A stretch of 64,000 bases of DNA from Umbelopsis ramanniana AG (lineage: Eukaryota; Mucoromycota; Umbelopsidomycetes; Umbelopsidales; Umbelopsidaceae): NCBI RefSeq assembly GCF_025399195.1, contig NW_026252123.1:1-64000 (forward strand), in the 5' to 3' direction. Positions 23,601 through 38,098 of the stretch are shown piece after piece. Position 1 is the stretch's first letter, and each line of letters opens with the position of its first letter. The translations under genes and the position numbers were made by a program. Under the pieces are notes generated by a model. It was not told where the DNA came from, searched no databases, and saw only the letters and a program-made list of their open reading frames with translations.

Positions 23601-26600
23601 CATCACTCTAAAGAAACTGTTCAATAACAAATCCTTTGCCGTCGAAAAGCTTCGCTTTATTGCTACCCTTAACATGGAGCGATTGATCAATCCAAAAACA
23701 AGCTTCACTGCTTGGGATATTATCGTTAAGCACCTAATCACGACTGCTAACTATCCGTTCACACCTTCTGCCATTCGAGCCCAGACTTGTGAATCCATCT
23801 CTGATATTGTGATTTCTGCTATGAACGTTGAGCTGTCCACAAACAAAGATGACCATGAGAAAGTTCAACTACGGCTTTTGTCGGCACTTAGTCAATGCAT
23901 CATCGACGCTTCCAATCCTCCCGTTACCGTAGACACTGGTGATCAAACAGGTGGCTCTGCCTACATGTCTAGAACTAGCTCAGAAGCTCAAAAAATGGCG
24001 CTTGAAACTTTGAATCGTTTGTTACAAATGTCTGGCCATTCTCTCAGCAATGGTTGGTCTTTGGTATTCGACATGCTGACTTGTATAGCAACTGGTGCGA
24101 ATATCTTGAACGAAACCGGTAACGATGATGGCACACTAGCTGTTCCCTCTGATGCTGACAGTCCAAAGCTACGACGGGCCAGCTCCGACATGATGGCTTC
24201 AACTGGCAGTAAGGCGTCTATGGGTCTTGTCAGGATAGCCTTTTCATCGCTACAGTTGATTTGCACAGACTTCCTGTCCTTGCTCAACCCTGATTCTCTT
24301 CGACAATGTATCGCAACTCTTGGTTGTTTCAGCACACAGAAAGACGACTTGAACATTAGTTTGACTGCCGTTGGATTGTTGTGGAATGTTTCTGATTTCA
24401 TTCTAACCAAGAAACAAGAGTTGGAGAAGTCTGGTGTCGGTGAAGAGGAAGCCTCAAAGAATGTTACCACGGCTGATTACAGCATAGACAAAAAAATTGA
24501 AGGAGAGGCTACACCCCGTCGCCTCAACAACTTGTGGATGCTCTTACTTTTCCAGCTCTCCAAGGTGTGCATAGACAGTCGACCTGAAGTCCGTAACGGA
24601 GCCAACCAAACACTGTTTAGAACCATTGGCATGAATGGCGACTTGCTCAATATATACACATGGCACGCATGCGTATGGGAGATCTTGTTTCCACTTCTCA
24701 ATGACGTCAAACTTGCTGCCATTGATGCTCGTAATATAGAAGAAAACCAGGCCGCAGCTGGACCATCCGATACAGATAGAGAATCCGTTGGATTTATGAT
24801 GCATCACTCTCGCAACACAGCTGAAAAGCAATGGGACGAAACCAAAGTGCTTGTTTTATTGGGCACATCCGGTATCTTCCATGACTTTTTGGATAAGCTT
24901 ACTGAACTAGAGGACTTTTCCAGCGCCTGGATCCTTCTTCTGGCGCATTTCGAGGACTCTACCTTGCGTTCCGGAGCAGAGGTCTCGCTCGCTAGCATCA
25001 AGAGTTTGAAAAATATCACCACATTGGCAGAAACGGAGAAGGATACCTCTAAAATGGAACTTTGGCAGAAAGCCTGGCAATCATGGGAACGCATAGGTCT
25101 TGGTATTGCCAATGGAGAACAAACCAATCACTCAGTGTCTATTAGCACTATCGCCGATTCTAAGTCATTGACCACTTCATTAGAAGTGGAAAACTTGAAT
25201 CAGATCTCTGATAGCTTCACGCAGGATACTTTGATTACACTGGCCAACACTTTTACCGATCTGTACCCTGCAATCAAATCCGAGTTTGGCTTGGAGGAAG
25301 TCCAGCGGCTTTTGAGAGTGCTCCGGGAACTGATGATCTACTCCAGTAGCCCTCAGTATCGACCTGATATTGATCATCTGTCACCACTTCAAGAAGCTAT
25401 TTTAGATGCATTGTGCTCTATCGACATGACGGTCGATGCAGTTGCTGCTATTCTAAATGACCTGGCCGACTACATGTCCCTGGCGTTCCTTAGCCCGAAT
25501 CACGATAGCCTTGAAAAGCTTGTTAGTGCGACTCCAATACCGCCCAGCCAACGAAAGCATTCCACGGTGACATACATTGCGCTTAACAAGAAGTGCACCA
25601 AGCTTGTTCTAGATATTTTCAAACGCTTTTCAAATGAACTCGAGCTCTATCAACAAGGTGTATATGTCAAAGTCATTGCTGCCTTAGGAATACCCATGAA
25701 GCTCAAATATGATTGCCCACCATCATTCAAGCATTATGATGAAGATACCCCAGCATTGTGGAAGAGTGCCACGACTGCACTTTTGGAGATTCTCGATATT
25801 GGGCTACCCAAGGTGCGAGAGTTTGAATCAGGTAACAATCGTCTTCATTCCATATGCAATAGTATTTCCTTTCATCTTAATCATTTCGTTCAGATATTCC
25901 ATTGCAAGAGTACGAAAGTACATGGAGGGCCGTTGTAGAAGTATTAGAGGGCAGTCTGCTATCACAAAGGTACGCGTTCTTTGATCCTTACAATTTCTAT
26001 CTACTGCCATACTGACAGTCAATCCTTTCCCAAATTCTATAGCTCGCCACCATCCACAATGTCCATTGAAGAGTTGGATATCGATGAACACTTTGACATC
26101 AAATTGCTCACCGCTGTTGAAAACAATATTGTCTTGCAAATCGGACATGCTAAAGTGCCCACTGAATTGATTCGCAAACTCATCGATGTGATTAAGGAGG
26201 GATCCAGACTCTATTACGTTGATGAGCAAGCCAATGATAGTACCGATGACAAGCCAGGGGACATGACTTCAATGAATCGATCTAGCGACCTTCTTGCAAC
26301 AGTCGGTACCATTGTACCTGTGATGAAAGAGACTTTTGCATATGCTGCGCTTCGTTGCCTCTTTTCTCTGTGCTCTAGCGATAAACAAGGTAAACTGGCT
26401 GTTTCGATTTATGTATCTAGCGATGTGTGACCTTTTCCTTTAATACATCTTCCTTCAAAAGATCAATCGGAAGTTCGTCAGCGTATTGCAGAAGTATCTG
26501 CTCCGGTGCTATTAGACCGCTGCGAAGTGGTCTTGCGAAACTACATGGCAGATCAGCCACTTCTTGGACGATGCCCGTTTCCAAGGTACTTGATGGGGTG

Positions 26601-27040
26601 AGGACTCACTCGCTGTCTTTTTTTCATATTGGAAAGACTAGTTTGGGTACCGACAACATGATGGTTTCTTTGGATGTTCTAACATACTTTATCCCTCACT
26701 TTATAGAGTCAGAAATGAGGAAACTCTCTTCATACTTAGACAACTACTATTCCTCGAAATGCGCCCCAACTTATTGAACCAGGAAGGCGATGGTGAGTGA
26801 TTGTCTCGGCATTATGTTGACTCCTTGACGCTGTTACTTACGAAAACTTTCCCATTCCGTAACTCAGATGACATCAAGAAGCTTTTACTGGGATCTTCGC
26901 GGGCCCAGATATTCTATCTTTACCCAACACTATGTAAAACCATGGTATCGCAAGACGCTGCCGTCGTTGCCTTAATTGGAGAATTGCTAGAGGTGGCAGG
27001 GCAAGCTATGGGTTTATGCCCAAAAGACGATAACAAATAA
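20643..27040 (+). CDS. MON2: MON2 homologue, Golgi/endosome trafficking scaffold
   Basis: Sixteen exons: 20643-20726, 20799-20865, 20929-21053, 21124-21258, 21322-21469, 21544-21752, 21826-21966, 22030-22388, 22464-23278, 23341-23546, 23614-25831, 25894-25969, 26043-26389, 26462-26585, 26707-26792, 26868-27040; 1770 aa, close to other MON2 proteins. The N-terminus (LIAFLQSELLSLSSEAKRKH, VLRPFLLACETK) is the DCB region; the HUS region is seen at DAYYLFQDLCLLTNGE and FGLELIESVL. Like MON2 it resembles large Arf-GEFs but no Sec7 domain was seen. The rest is helical repeat with Ser-rich loops, ending in the conserved GRCPFPR and FLEMRPNLL. Family role: Golgi-to-endosome traffic with Dopey and neomycin-sensitive vacuole transport. 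Confidence 0.93.
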
Positions 27041-27458
27041 GGAATTACTATGACTCTGTATTCGTCTCTCTAGAGAGTCTATCTAGATGCCTTCCTCTCG
27101 TAATGTATATATATTTTTACATTAGCTTGTTAACTCTACCCGTTGGTTTGTTATGTTGCTGTAAGGTGTGGGGATGGCATTGAAAATTACATTGCCTTGC
27201 CAAGTTATGACTGCCGCTTCGCCCGAGAGGTTGACTCTTAGATGCTATGTTGACGGTAGCAATTGGAAAGGTTACCGACGCGTTATAGCCGACGTACGGG
27301 TAAAAATAGGATGTACTTGCTCGAGCTGCTTCTCAAGCTATTGTGTTGTGTGGCTGCGTTTTTTAATACGTAAGCTCGGTACGTAAGCTCAACATACTTA
27401 AGCTCTACGTACCTCCGCTAATGCCTACACATTGTCTTCTTTACGATTACATCCTAAA
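27041..27458. promoter_or_regulatory. Upstream region of first esterase with short repeats and a uORF
   Basis: TAAGCTC occurs three times (27371, 27384, 27399) and GGTACGTA at 27378-27385 is inverted as TACGTACC at 27406-27413. A 13-codon uORF starts at ATG 27421 and its TGA (27460-27462) overlaps the main ATG (27459-27461) as ATGA. These are candidates for regulatory sites; no promoter was proven. Confidence 0.4.
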
Positions 27459-28572
27459 ATGAGTTCAGCCGAAGAAAAAGCCGAGCAACTTAAACTTTTG
27501 CTTCAATTGACACCACAGGAAATGCGCAAGGTGTTCACAGTTCAAAAGACTCAGCTTTATTCAAAGTTGAAGCCAACTGACTTTGAACAACCCGCTAAAA
27601 TCATCGATTCGTCGTTCAAAGGACCTGAAAGTGATATTCCCATCCGAGTTTACACACCCGAAGGTACAGTAGCATCCTGTACAGGTACTAAGTGCCCTTT
27701 CATGTTGTTAATAGACAAGTTGATTACAGGATCAGGCCCCTTCCCAGCCATCGTATTTTACCACGGTGGCGGCTGGATTTTTGGTGATATTCCCGGATAT
27801 GATAGCTTCTGCAGAGCAATGTGTGTCGCAACTGAGGCAGTTGTCATTTCAGTGGGTTACCGGCTAGCTTCCGAATTCAAATTCCCTGCTGCTGCTCATG
27901 ATGCCTATGGTGCCTTGGTGTAAGCTTTCTTGTTTATGTATCTACTGCAGCCCTGTATAACGTACTAATGGTGCGCTTTACAGTCACTGTTATGAAAACC
28001 CTGAGACATACAATATCGATCGCAATCGTATCGCCGTGGCAGGAGACTCTGCTGGCGGTAATCTAGCTGCAGTTGTGACCCTAATGAGCAGAGATCAACG
28101 GGGACCGGCAATCAAATATCAGTGCTTGATATACCCTGCGGTGGATATTCCCAGATTTTTTACAGAGGCTTATGCGGACGCACCAATGTTACAATAGTAA
28201 GTTAGTCCCTCCGTTTCTTATTGTTCTAGTTAACCGAGATAAAATCAAATACATGTAAATATAACCTTGCCCTGTAGCTTTGCAGACGCATATCTAAAAT
28301 CACGCGAGGACGCTGACAATATATATGTTTCCCCGCTCAAGGCGGATCTAACCGGACTACCTCCTTGTTTCTTATTGACCTGTCAGAGCGATTCTCTGCT
28401 CCAAGAAGGAAAGGACTATGTACAAAAGCTACATGAGTCTGGAGTTCCCTGTGAATACTTGAATGTCGTCGGCCTTGACCATGGCTTTGTGGATGTCAAC
28501 AAACACTTGGAGCCTAAGGTCGCTCCGCACCAAGATGCCATTTTTGCTGCAATGAAGAAAGCTTTACAATGA
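27459..28572 (+). CDS. Alpha/beta hydrolase, HSL-type esterase/lipase (copy 1)
   Basis: Four exons: 27459-27663, 27730-27919, 27984-28196, 28278-28572; 300 aa. Oxyanion motif FYHGGGW (His80), nucleophile elbow GDSAGG (Ser154), acid in CQSDSLLQ (Asp241) and base in GLDHGF (His271): complete hormone-sensitive-lipase family triad. Likely a cytosolic carboxylesterase of small substrates; no signal peptide. The first intron (66 nt) is a multiple of three and free of stops, so a continuous ORF exists through it, but the paralogue at 29680 has an intron at the same codon, which supports splicing. A poly(A) signal AATAAA lies at 28643. Tandem paralogue downstream. Confidence 0.9.
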
Positions 28573-29679
28573 TCACTTCGATAGTCTTATTTACTTTTAT
28601 GAATGTCATTTATCCAGGGCATGTTGAGCGAAAAACTCGTTTAATAAAGCCCAATATTTACTATGCTGATTACCATCCATCCGTTGTTCCCATGATATTG
28701 GTACGAGTACGCAATTGAATTACGCATCCTTATATGCTGTCTGTGGCAAGACAATACGTAGCTGGAAGCAAACAATTCACATCGTAGGAACGAAAATGGA
28801 GGAAATTATGGTTATAAAAACGCGATAGTATCACTGTGATACATGCGACATACACTTCTACAGATGTTGGTACACAAAATATTCTATCCTAAATGAATAG
28901 CCGTCTTCCGTTAGCAGGAAATTTGACAAAAACTCTGGCAAATATTTTTTACGGTAGTGCAGCGTAAGAAGCGTTCCTTCATACAAAAAAGATAACCAGT
29001 TGAATAGTTACAAACCAGAATTTTATCGACTGCTTGTCAGATTTTGAGCCGCTATTTCTACCATGTGCTTATAAAAGAATGGCTTAAATAGTGAAACTCT
29101 CATCTAATTTTTTTTCGAACCTTCATCAAAGAATTAAAACAGGTGTTCTGCATGGGACGGTAGTTATTCATACATTTGTAGATGTTCTCAGTTTTTTCAA
29201 TAATGATTATTGAATTTAAATATATTTTTTAAAAGTAGATTCTACGGCTCTGTAAAGCCCAAGGTTAAGTCTTCAGTATAACGCGAGAGCTGCGAACTAC
29301 AATAGCGCATTATTTAATGTGTCTATTCGAGAACCTACAAAGTCCATCCTGTTGATGCTTAAATGATAGTTGATCATTAAAAAATACACATCTGCTTCAA
29401 TGTAAATGGCTTGTGAACGTATTCATCTTTGCTCTTCTTTATAGTGCCTGAGACGTACTGCTTATTACTGTTGCAAGTGCAAGGCAGCCGCATTACAAAT
29501 CCATATGTAAAAATAACATTGTCGCAAAAAGCGCAGTTTAAACCATTGAGTTGATCACGGACAAGTACGATCATGTCAGTCATATCGGAAAGTCATATCG
29601 GAAAGTTATATAAGACTTATAAAAGGGTGTGAGAATTTTCTGAGTGTATACACAGCATCTATATTTTCCATCTATCATC
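28573..29679. other. AT-rich intergenic region between tandem esterases
   Basis: About 1.1 kb with no convincing ORF. It has a 15-bp palindrome GTATCACTGTGATAC (28828-28842), AT-rich blocks near 29200-29230 and, at its right end, the 13-bp tandem repeat and TATA-like stretch listed separately. Confidence 0.5.
29581..29606. promoter_or_regulatory. Tandem 13-bp repeat in front of second esterase
   Basis: CATATCGGAAAGT occurs twice head-to-tail without a spacer, followed by TATATAAG about 70 bp before the ATG at 29680. Likely a duplicated factor-binding site in the core promoter. Confidence 0.55.
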
Positions 29680-30853
29680 ATGTCATGGAACAATGAAAGT
29701 ATTGAGGCCTTATGCAAACTCAACGGAGTCGAATTCCGAGAAACAGTGAATAAGAGCTTTGCGAAGATGTTACAAGATACTGAACCTGAAGTGGTGTTAC
29801 AGCCTGCAAGCGTTACGAATACGAAGTTCAAGGGACCAAAGTCAGATATTCCCATTCGTATCTACACGCCCGATAGTAAGTGATGCGACAGTCTTGCATG
29901 CGTGATATAGGCGTCCTTCAATATAAAACATTGGTTAGGTGACGGTTGCGTGAAATTGCCTGCTGTCGTGTTTTACAGGGGTGGAGGATTCATCAATGGC
30001 GGGTTAGACAGCCACGACTCTACTTGCCGAAGACTTTGTGTGAAATCTGGAGCTGTGATTATCTCCGTGGATTATAGGGTAGCGCCTGAGCATCCATTCC
30101 CTGCTGCAGTAGACGATTGCTATGCCGCTTTACAGTATGCATCTCGAAGTGCGTTCCAATGTTGAACACCCACAATAACAATATTGTAACACGTAGGTAT
30201 GTGCATCAGAACGCGGACGCTCTAAATATTGATGCCAGCAGAGTTGCTGTAGCTGGTGATAGGTGAGATTCCATGCTTTGTATTAAGTTTACGAATCATG
30301 GCTAATAGGATGAGATATTCCTTTATGTTAGTTCCGGCGGCACTCTCACTGCCGTTGTAACCATTATGGCACGAGACAACAATGGCCCTTCAATCAAGTT
30401 CCAATGTCTCATCTACCCTCCTACAGACTTCACAACTGACTACAGTAAGCACCAACCTCATGAAGGTGCATTGTTAAGACGGGAAACCATTAAGTAGTAA
30501 GTAGATAATTGCACAGCTTTCAGCACCAATCCAGAAACTGATAAAAAATTTCATCCAGCTTACAAGATAACTACCTTCAGGACTACAATCACCGTGAAGA
30601 CATCCGTGTATCTCCATTGAAGGCAGATCTCACTGGACTTCCATCAGCATGGGTTTTTGTTGCTGAATACGACCCTTTGACACCTGAAAGCATCGCTTAC
30701 GTTGAAAAGCTCCAAAGTCAAAGCGTATCTGTTGAATTGGTGACTGCTCCAGGCGCAGACCACGGTATCTTTACTTTTCCCAGCAACCTTTCCCCTGATA
30801 CTGTTCGGTATCAAGAAGCAGCAGCAGCAGCAATTAAGAAGGCGCTTTCTTAG
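29680..30853 (+). CDS. Alpha/beta hydrolase, HSL-type esterase (copy 2), altered oxyanion motif
   Basis: Five exons: 29680-29875, 29939-30134, 30197-30262, 30332-30496, 30559-30853; 305 aa. Clear paralogue of the gene at 27459: shared intron positions, last exon of equal length (295 nt) and similar blocks (SPLKADLTGLP). Nucleophile elbow GDSSGG (Ser153), acid in AEYDPLTPE and base in GADHGI are kept. The HGGG oxyanion motif instead reads FYRGGGF, with Arg79 in place of His. Copy 2 has an extra intron inside the Ser codon (GGT GAT AG/T). It may have changed activity or substrate; still an intact reading frame, so not an obvious pseudogene. Confidence 0.87.
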
Positions 30854-31041
30854 CTGGCCATAGTCGCCCTTTGAACTACCCTCTAATTATAATTTTTTTC
30901 TCATCAAATCGGGATATGTGAAATATCGCACGATGACAGGCGACGGAAATAAATTGCTTCAACTTTATGTGCTCCTGGGTTCTCGATCGGTGATGCTATT
31001 CTTCTATACATATTATCTGTGATTTTGCTATTTAAAATATG

Positions 31042-34000
31042 CTATCGCTGAGGGTGTAGAGCACACCGGACGGCCATCTGTGAGATACACTCAGCCAATG
31101 GAATGTTACGTTGCCGTCTTGAATCATTCTGAAGCTTCAGGTTGCGAAGGTCTCGTAATACAGTATCTTTCAATTCAATCAATACATTGTCATCTTGATT
31201 GTCTGATTGTTTAGTCAACATGATGTATGACAAAAACAATTGTCCACATTGTTGCCAATCTAGGACTTTGCTAGAGTCAATTCGTCGCAAGATATCTTCT
31301 ATACTTGAGAGATCATCTGATGGTGCCGAGATAATGCATCAAAAACGTGATTTAACAGTTTGAAGACATATCATGTCAAAACATACCTGACTTTACTGCT
31401 TCGGGGGCAAGCTTTTCTACTACCAAGTGATGTGCATCAGCATGTTTATCTGCCTTAATGAGGGCATCGACCTGTGCATGTAAATCTCCTATATGAGCTG
31501 CCCGTAATGCCTATCGGTATATGCAAAGTGATTAGGTATCTGTAGCAGCACGCACACATATATATACATCTATAAATTGACTACTGTGTACCTTTGCTTC
31601 TTCAATCCACGTAGTCGGAATTCTAAGTGTATCTCTCAAAAACGATTCTTGCTCAACAGTCGTATTGACATCTACATGGCGAGCCAGGACATTCTGTATC
31701 GCGATCTGACGGCTGTTTCGCTCTCTGTTAGCATTCAGAAATTGGCACCAATATCGATGAAAAGAAAACCCCCCTACCAAGACTGATCCTGCAGATATAA
31801 TTGCACGTATATGGCCCACTCCCATAAGCCCATAGCTTCCAATTGTGAGGCAAGGCTCACCGTACTACTATCCGTATCAACCGAGACGTTCAAAGCTTTG
31901 GAGAGCATGACAGAGAGACACCAGGTCATTCGATAATCTAATGGATCGCTTGTAATTCCTAAGGGATCCAACGCAGCGCGAATGTCGTTCGATTGTTGCG
32001 CATACATCTTGATGATTTTGAAGAGCATGTCGCGTCTAGGAGAGACAGCGTGGGGCCCTAGATACCAAGGTGTAGGTTCAGCGACTCTCAAAGCAAGTTC
32101 GCGGTGTGTGGTTGCTTCCAAGTATTTGTTCAAGCCATCTTCCAAAGTGGTGTCCGGTGAGCTGTGATACCAGATATAAAGTCCCAGAGTTCTCTTCCAA
32201 TCCAGTCCTTCGCTGACTAGTACTCTGTCGCTATCTCCAACAGCGCCGTTCATGCCTTGCGTGAGTCCAACATTGCCGCTCATGACCTCATACACCTTTC
32301 GGTAGTCTTTGCTAATCATGCCTTCGTATTGATAATCCTTCCATAAGCGTAACTGAGCTTTGATGTAATTGCGGAATGTTTCTGAGCCGGTAATGACTTG
32401 CGGTAGTAGAGTGGATAGTCTATGATCACGGTTTTCAATGGCAGCATTGCATGCTTCCTTTATGCGATGACCGGTGAGGTAGGTGAATACGGTTGCTGCG
32501 ATGTTGCCGTCTGCTGCATGCTGTTCTAAATCGCGTTCCATATCCTGGGTAACTGCATCCTCCAACCACTTCGTGAATCTCCTCTTTCGCGCCGCTTCTA
32601 CATCAGCTACCCCAGCAGTGGGTTCATCGAATGGGTCGTAAAGACCTTGACACAACTTGAGAACAAGAAGTTCATGGGATGGAATGAAGGACCACCTTCC
32701 ACCTAACAGATTACCAAACGTCGCGCCAGGCGCCAGCTTCGCGTATGGTACATTCCCATTTTCAGTGATAATATCAGTCTGCTCGAGCATGTTTTCTAAT
32801 AGTTCTTTGCAAGGAGTCGCGTCAAACTAATAGGCGGAAAGGGTCAGTGAACTAATAGACGACCGGTTTGCAGTATAACAATACGTACACTTGTAGGGGA
32901 GGTATAATGAACGTTTTGTATAGATACATTGGCAGACATCGCTTCCAACTGTGATTTTGATCTGGAGTCACTACAGAATATGACGGCACAATTAATTTCA
33001 AGCCAAAAATCTCGTCGAAATCCCCATAAGAGACGACCCAGGTCAATAAAAAAGAAATATGCGATGTTTACCTCAAACCGCGTACTCCAACTATTTTGCC
33101 GCTGTTAGCAAGCAGATCACCCGTACTCCATCCAGGTCTGAAAGATCTTCCCATGGTGAGACCAGCATCTACCAACATATTACTGTACTTGTAGGCTACT
33201 GATTCAGAGTATCCAACTTTAAAATACTTGTTTGCGCGTGGTTGTACTTCGTCGGCAACGTGATTCTCAAAAGAGGATCGCGTCTATGCGTATGTCTCAT
33301 ATTAAAAACATGACTATGTAAATCACATTTAGTCAAGGTCACTCACCTGCATATCGTGATAATCATCGTTGACGTCCTTCATAGCAGAATCAGTTGACAG
33401 GGATTCCGCCATATCTTGTAATGTTCGTTTGGGGCCCGAGGTGGTCTTTGTAGAAGGCTCATTGTCAGTCAACATATTATGGTCGTGTGACTCTCCATTG
33501 GGTTTCTTCTGTTCCTCTTCGTCGTCTAACCGATCTAAAATGGCGATGGCAGCCGTGGCGGCAGTGGCAGTGGCAGCAAGAATGGATGGGCTCTCGACAA
33601 TATCTTCAATAGCGTGTTCCACGACATCTAGCATGGTTTCGTCCTCATCTTCTATACTTGGAAACTCGTAACGTGTAAAATGTTGTACACCAAATGTCCA
33701 GCGGTGAAGGGTTCGATTGTAGTCCATGAAGTGGGTATATTTGACAGACTGCAGTTTCCGAATCAGTCTTTGCAATGGTATGACATTAGGTACCCGGGAC
33801 TTGAGATTACATAGTTCGATGGTTGCAGGTACGTTGAGCCCTTGACCCATTGGTGGAGTGTCTGATTCTATTGGATATACCGTGCAACTTCCGTGTTCAA
33901 AACAAATCAAGCCGCCGAGGAGCGAATCCAGATCAATGTCAGTTAGATCCACTGCTTGTGTAAAGTGTATGCTGCCGACATGGGTTCTGCCAGCTCGAAA

Positions 34001-34099
34001 ATCCTTGACAGAGCGGATGTCTTCAGCTTTTAGGCGCTTCAGCTCATTAATGGTGGGTGCTGACCAATACCCGTTCTGACCGACATTTTCTATCGTCAT
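31042..34099 (-). CDS. Nucleoporin Nup96/Nup145C with N-terminal autoproteolytic domain, no FG repeats
   Basis: Seven exons: 34099-33347, 33283-33072, 32970-32889, 32826-31778, 31712-31592, 31510-31387, 31316-31042; 871 aa. Residues about 1-141 are the Nup98 C-terminal autoproteolytic domain (GYWSAPTINELKRL, GRTHVGSIHF, PPMGQGLNVPA) ending at GVQHFTRYEF, where the classic cleavage site is HF/S. The rest matches Nup96: DAGLTMGRSFRPGW and GLWEWAIYV with the following helices (LRIPTTWIEEAKALRAAH), the Y-complex scaffold arm. In most fungi this follows a GLFG-repeat Nup98 in one precursor; here only about 470 bp separate the ATG from the next gene, so no FG part fits. No ATG lies in frame upstream of 34099. 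Confidence 0.88.
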
Positions 34100-34570
34100 G
34101 TTGACTCGTACACGTCTTTGTGAGGGAGGTTCAGAATTGGCGGGTTCATTTTTTTGGTGGAGCAAAAATGAACAAGTGCACGTGACCGTTATGCTGATTG
34201 AACGCTGACGCGTAAAGCTTCAACATACGAAGGCAATAAATAAGATAGATCACTGTATATGCTACTAAACTGACCTCATAATTTAATGGAAAATCATAAC
34301 AGCTATGTCAAGATAAAGTGCAGCTACGATTGACAAGCGCGTCAGTGACTAACTGCATCCATATCACGAAGGTGATTTCCAACTGGTAATATTGGGTCAT
34401 CCAGCTCAACTCGAGTTATGTAACGTCACTGCTGCGAAAGGTAGGATATGAAAGTTCTTCTATAAATAATCGCGGGATTTACAGTTGATAATGAACAGTA
34501 AATGATTCTATTCGAAACAGCTTTGCTTTTGCTATTTCTCGGGTATCCAAATAAAAATAAGGCATTGGGC
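34100..34570. other. Intergenic region, no FG-repeat coding seen
   Basis: AT-rich, between the kinesin stop and the Nup96 start, both on the minus strand. No Gly-Leu-Phe-Gly or other coding repeat in any frame. Confidence 0.55.
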
Positions 34571-37855
<3,285 letters not shown>

Positions 37856-38098
37856 GGCCAATGGAAGAATAGAAGAGATGGAGAGTTGGGGAGTGGGATG
37901 AAAGTTCACAAAATAATGTGAAAGCAAGCAAAGAATTGCTCACGTGCCCAGTGCAGGCAAAGCAGGGCGGGCGGGCTTCTCGGTGATGTTTCCAATGGCT
38001 GGTAACGTGATATTGTGATCTCACTCACTGTGCTATAAAAGTGGCCGATGGCGAAAGAAGTTTTTCCAGGTTTATTTCTTCTTTTCCTCTAAAGCAAA

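Noticed and set aside
28828-28842. 15-bp palindrome GTATCACTGTGATAC
   Set aside because: Single site in AT-rich intergenic DNA without a clear target gene; recorded but too weak to call a regulatory site.
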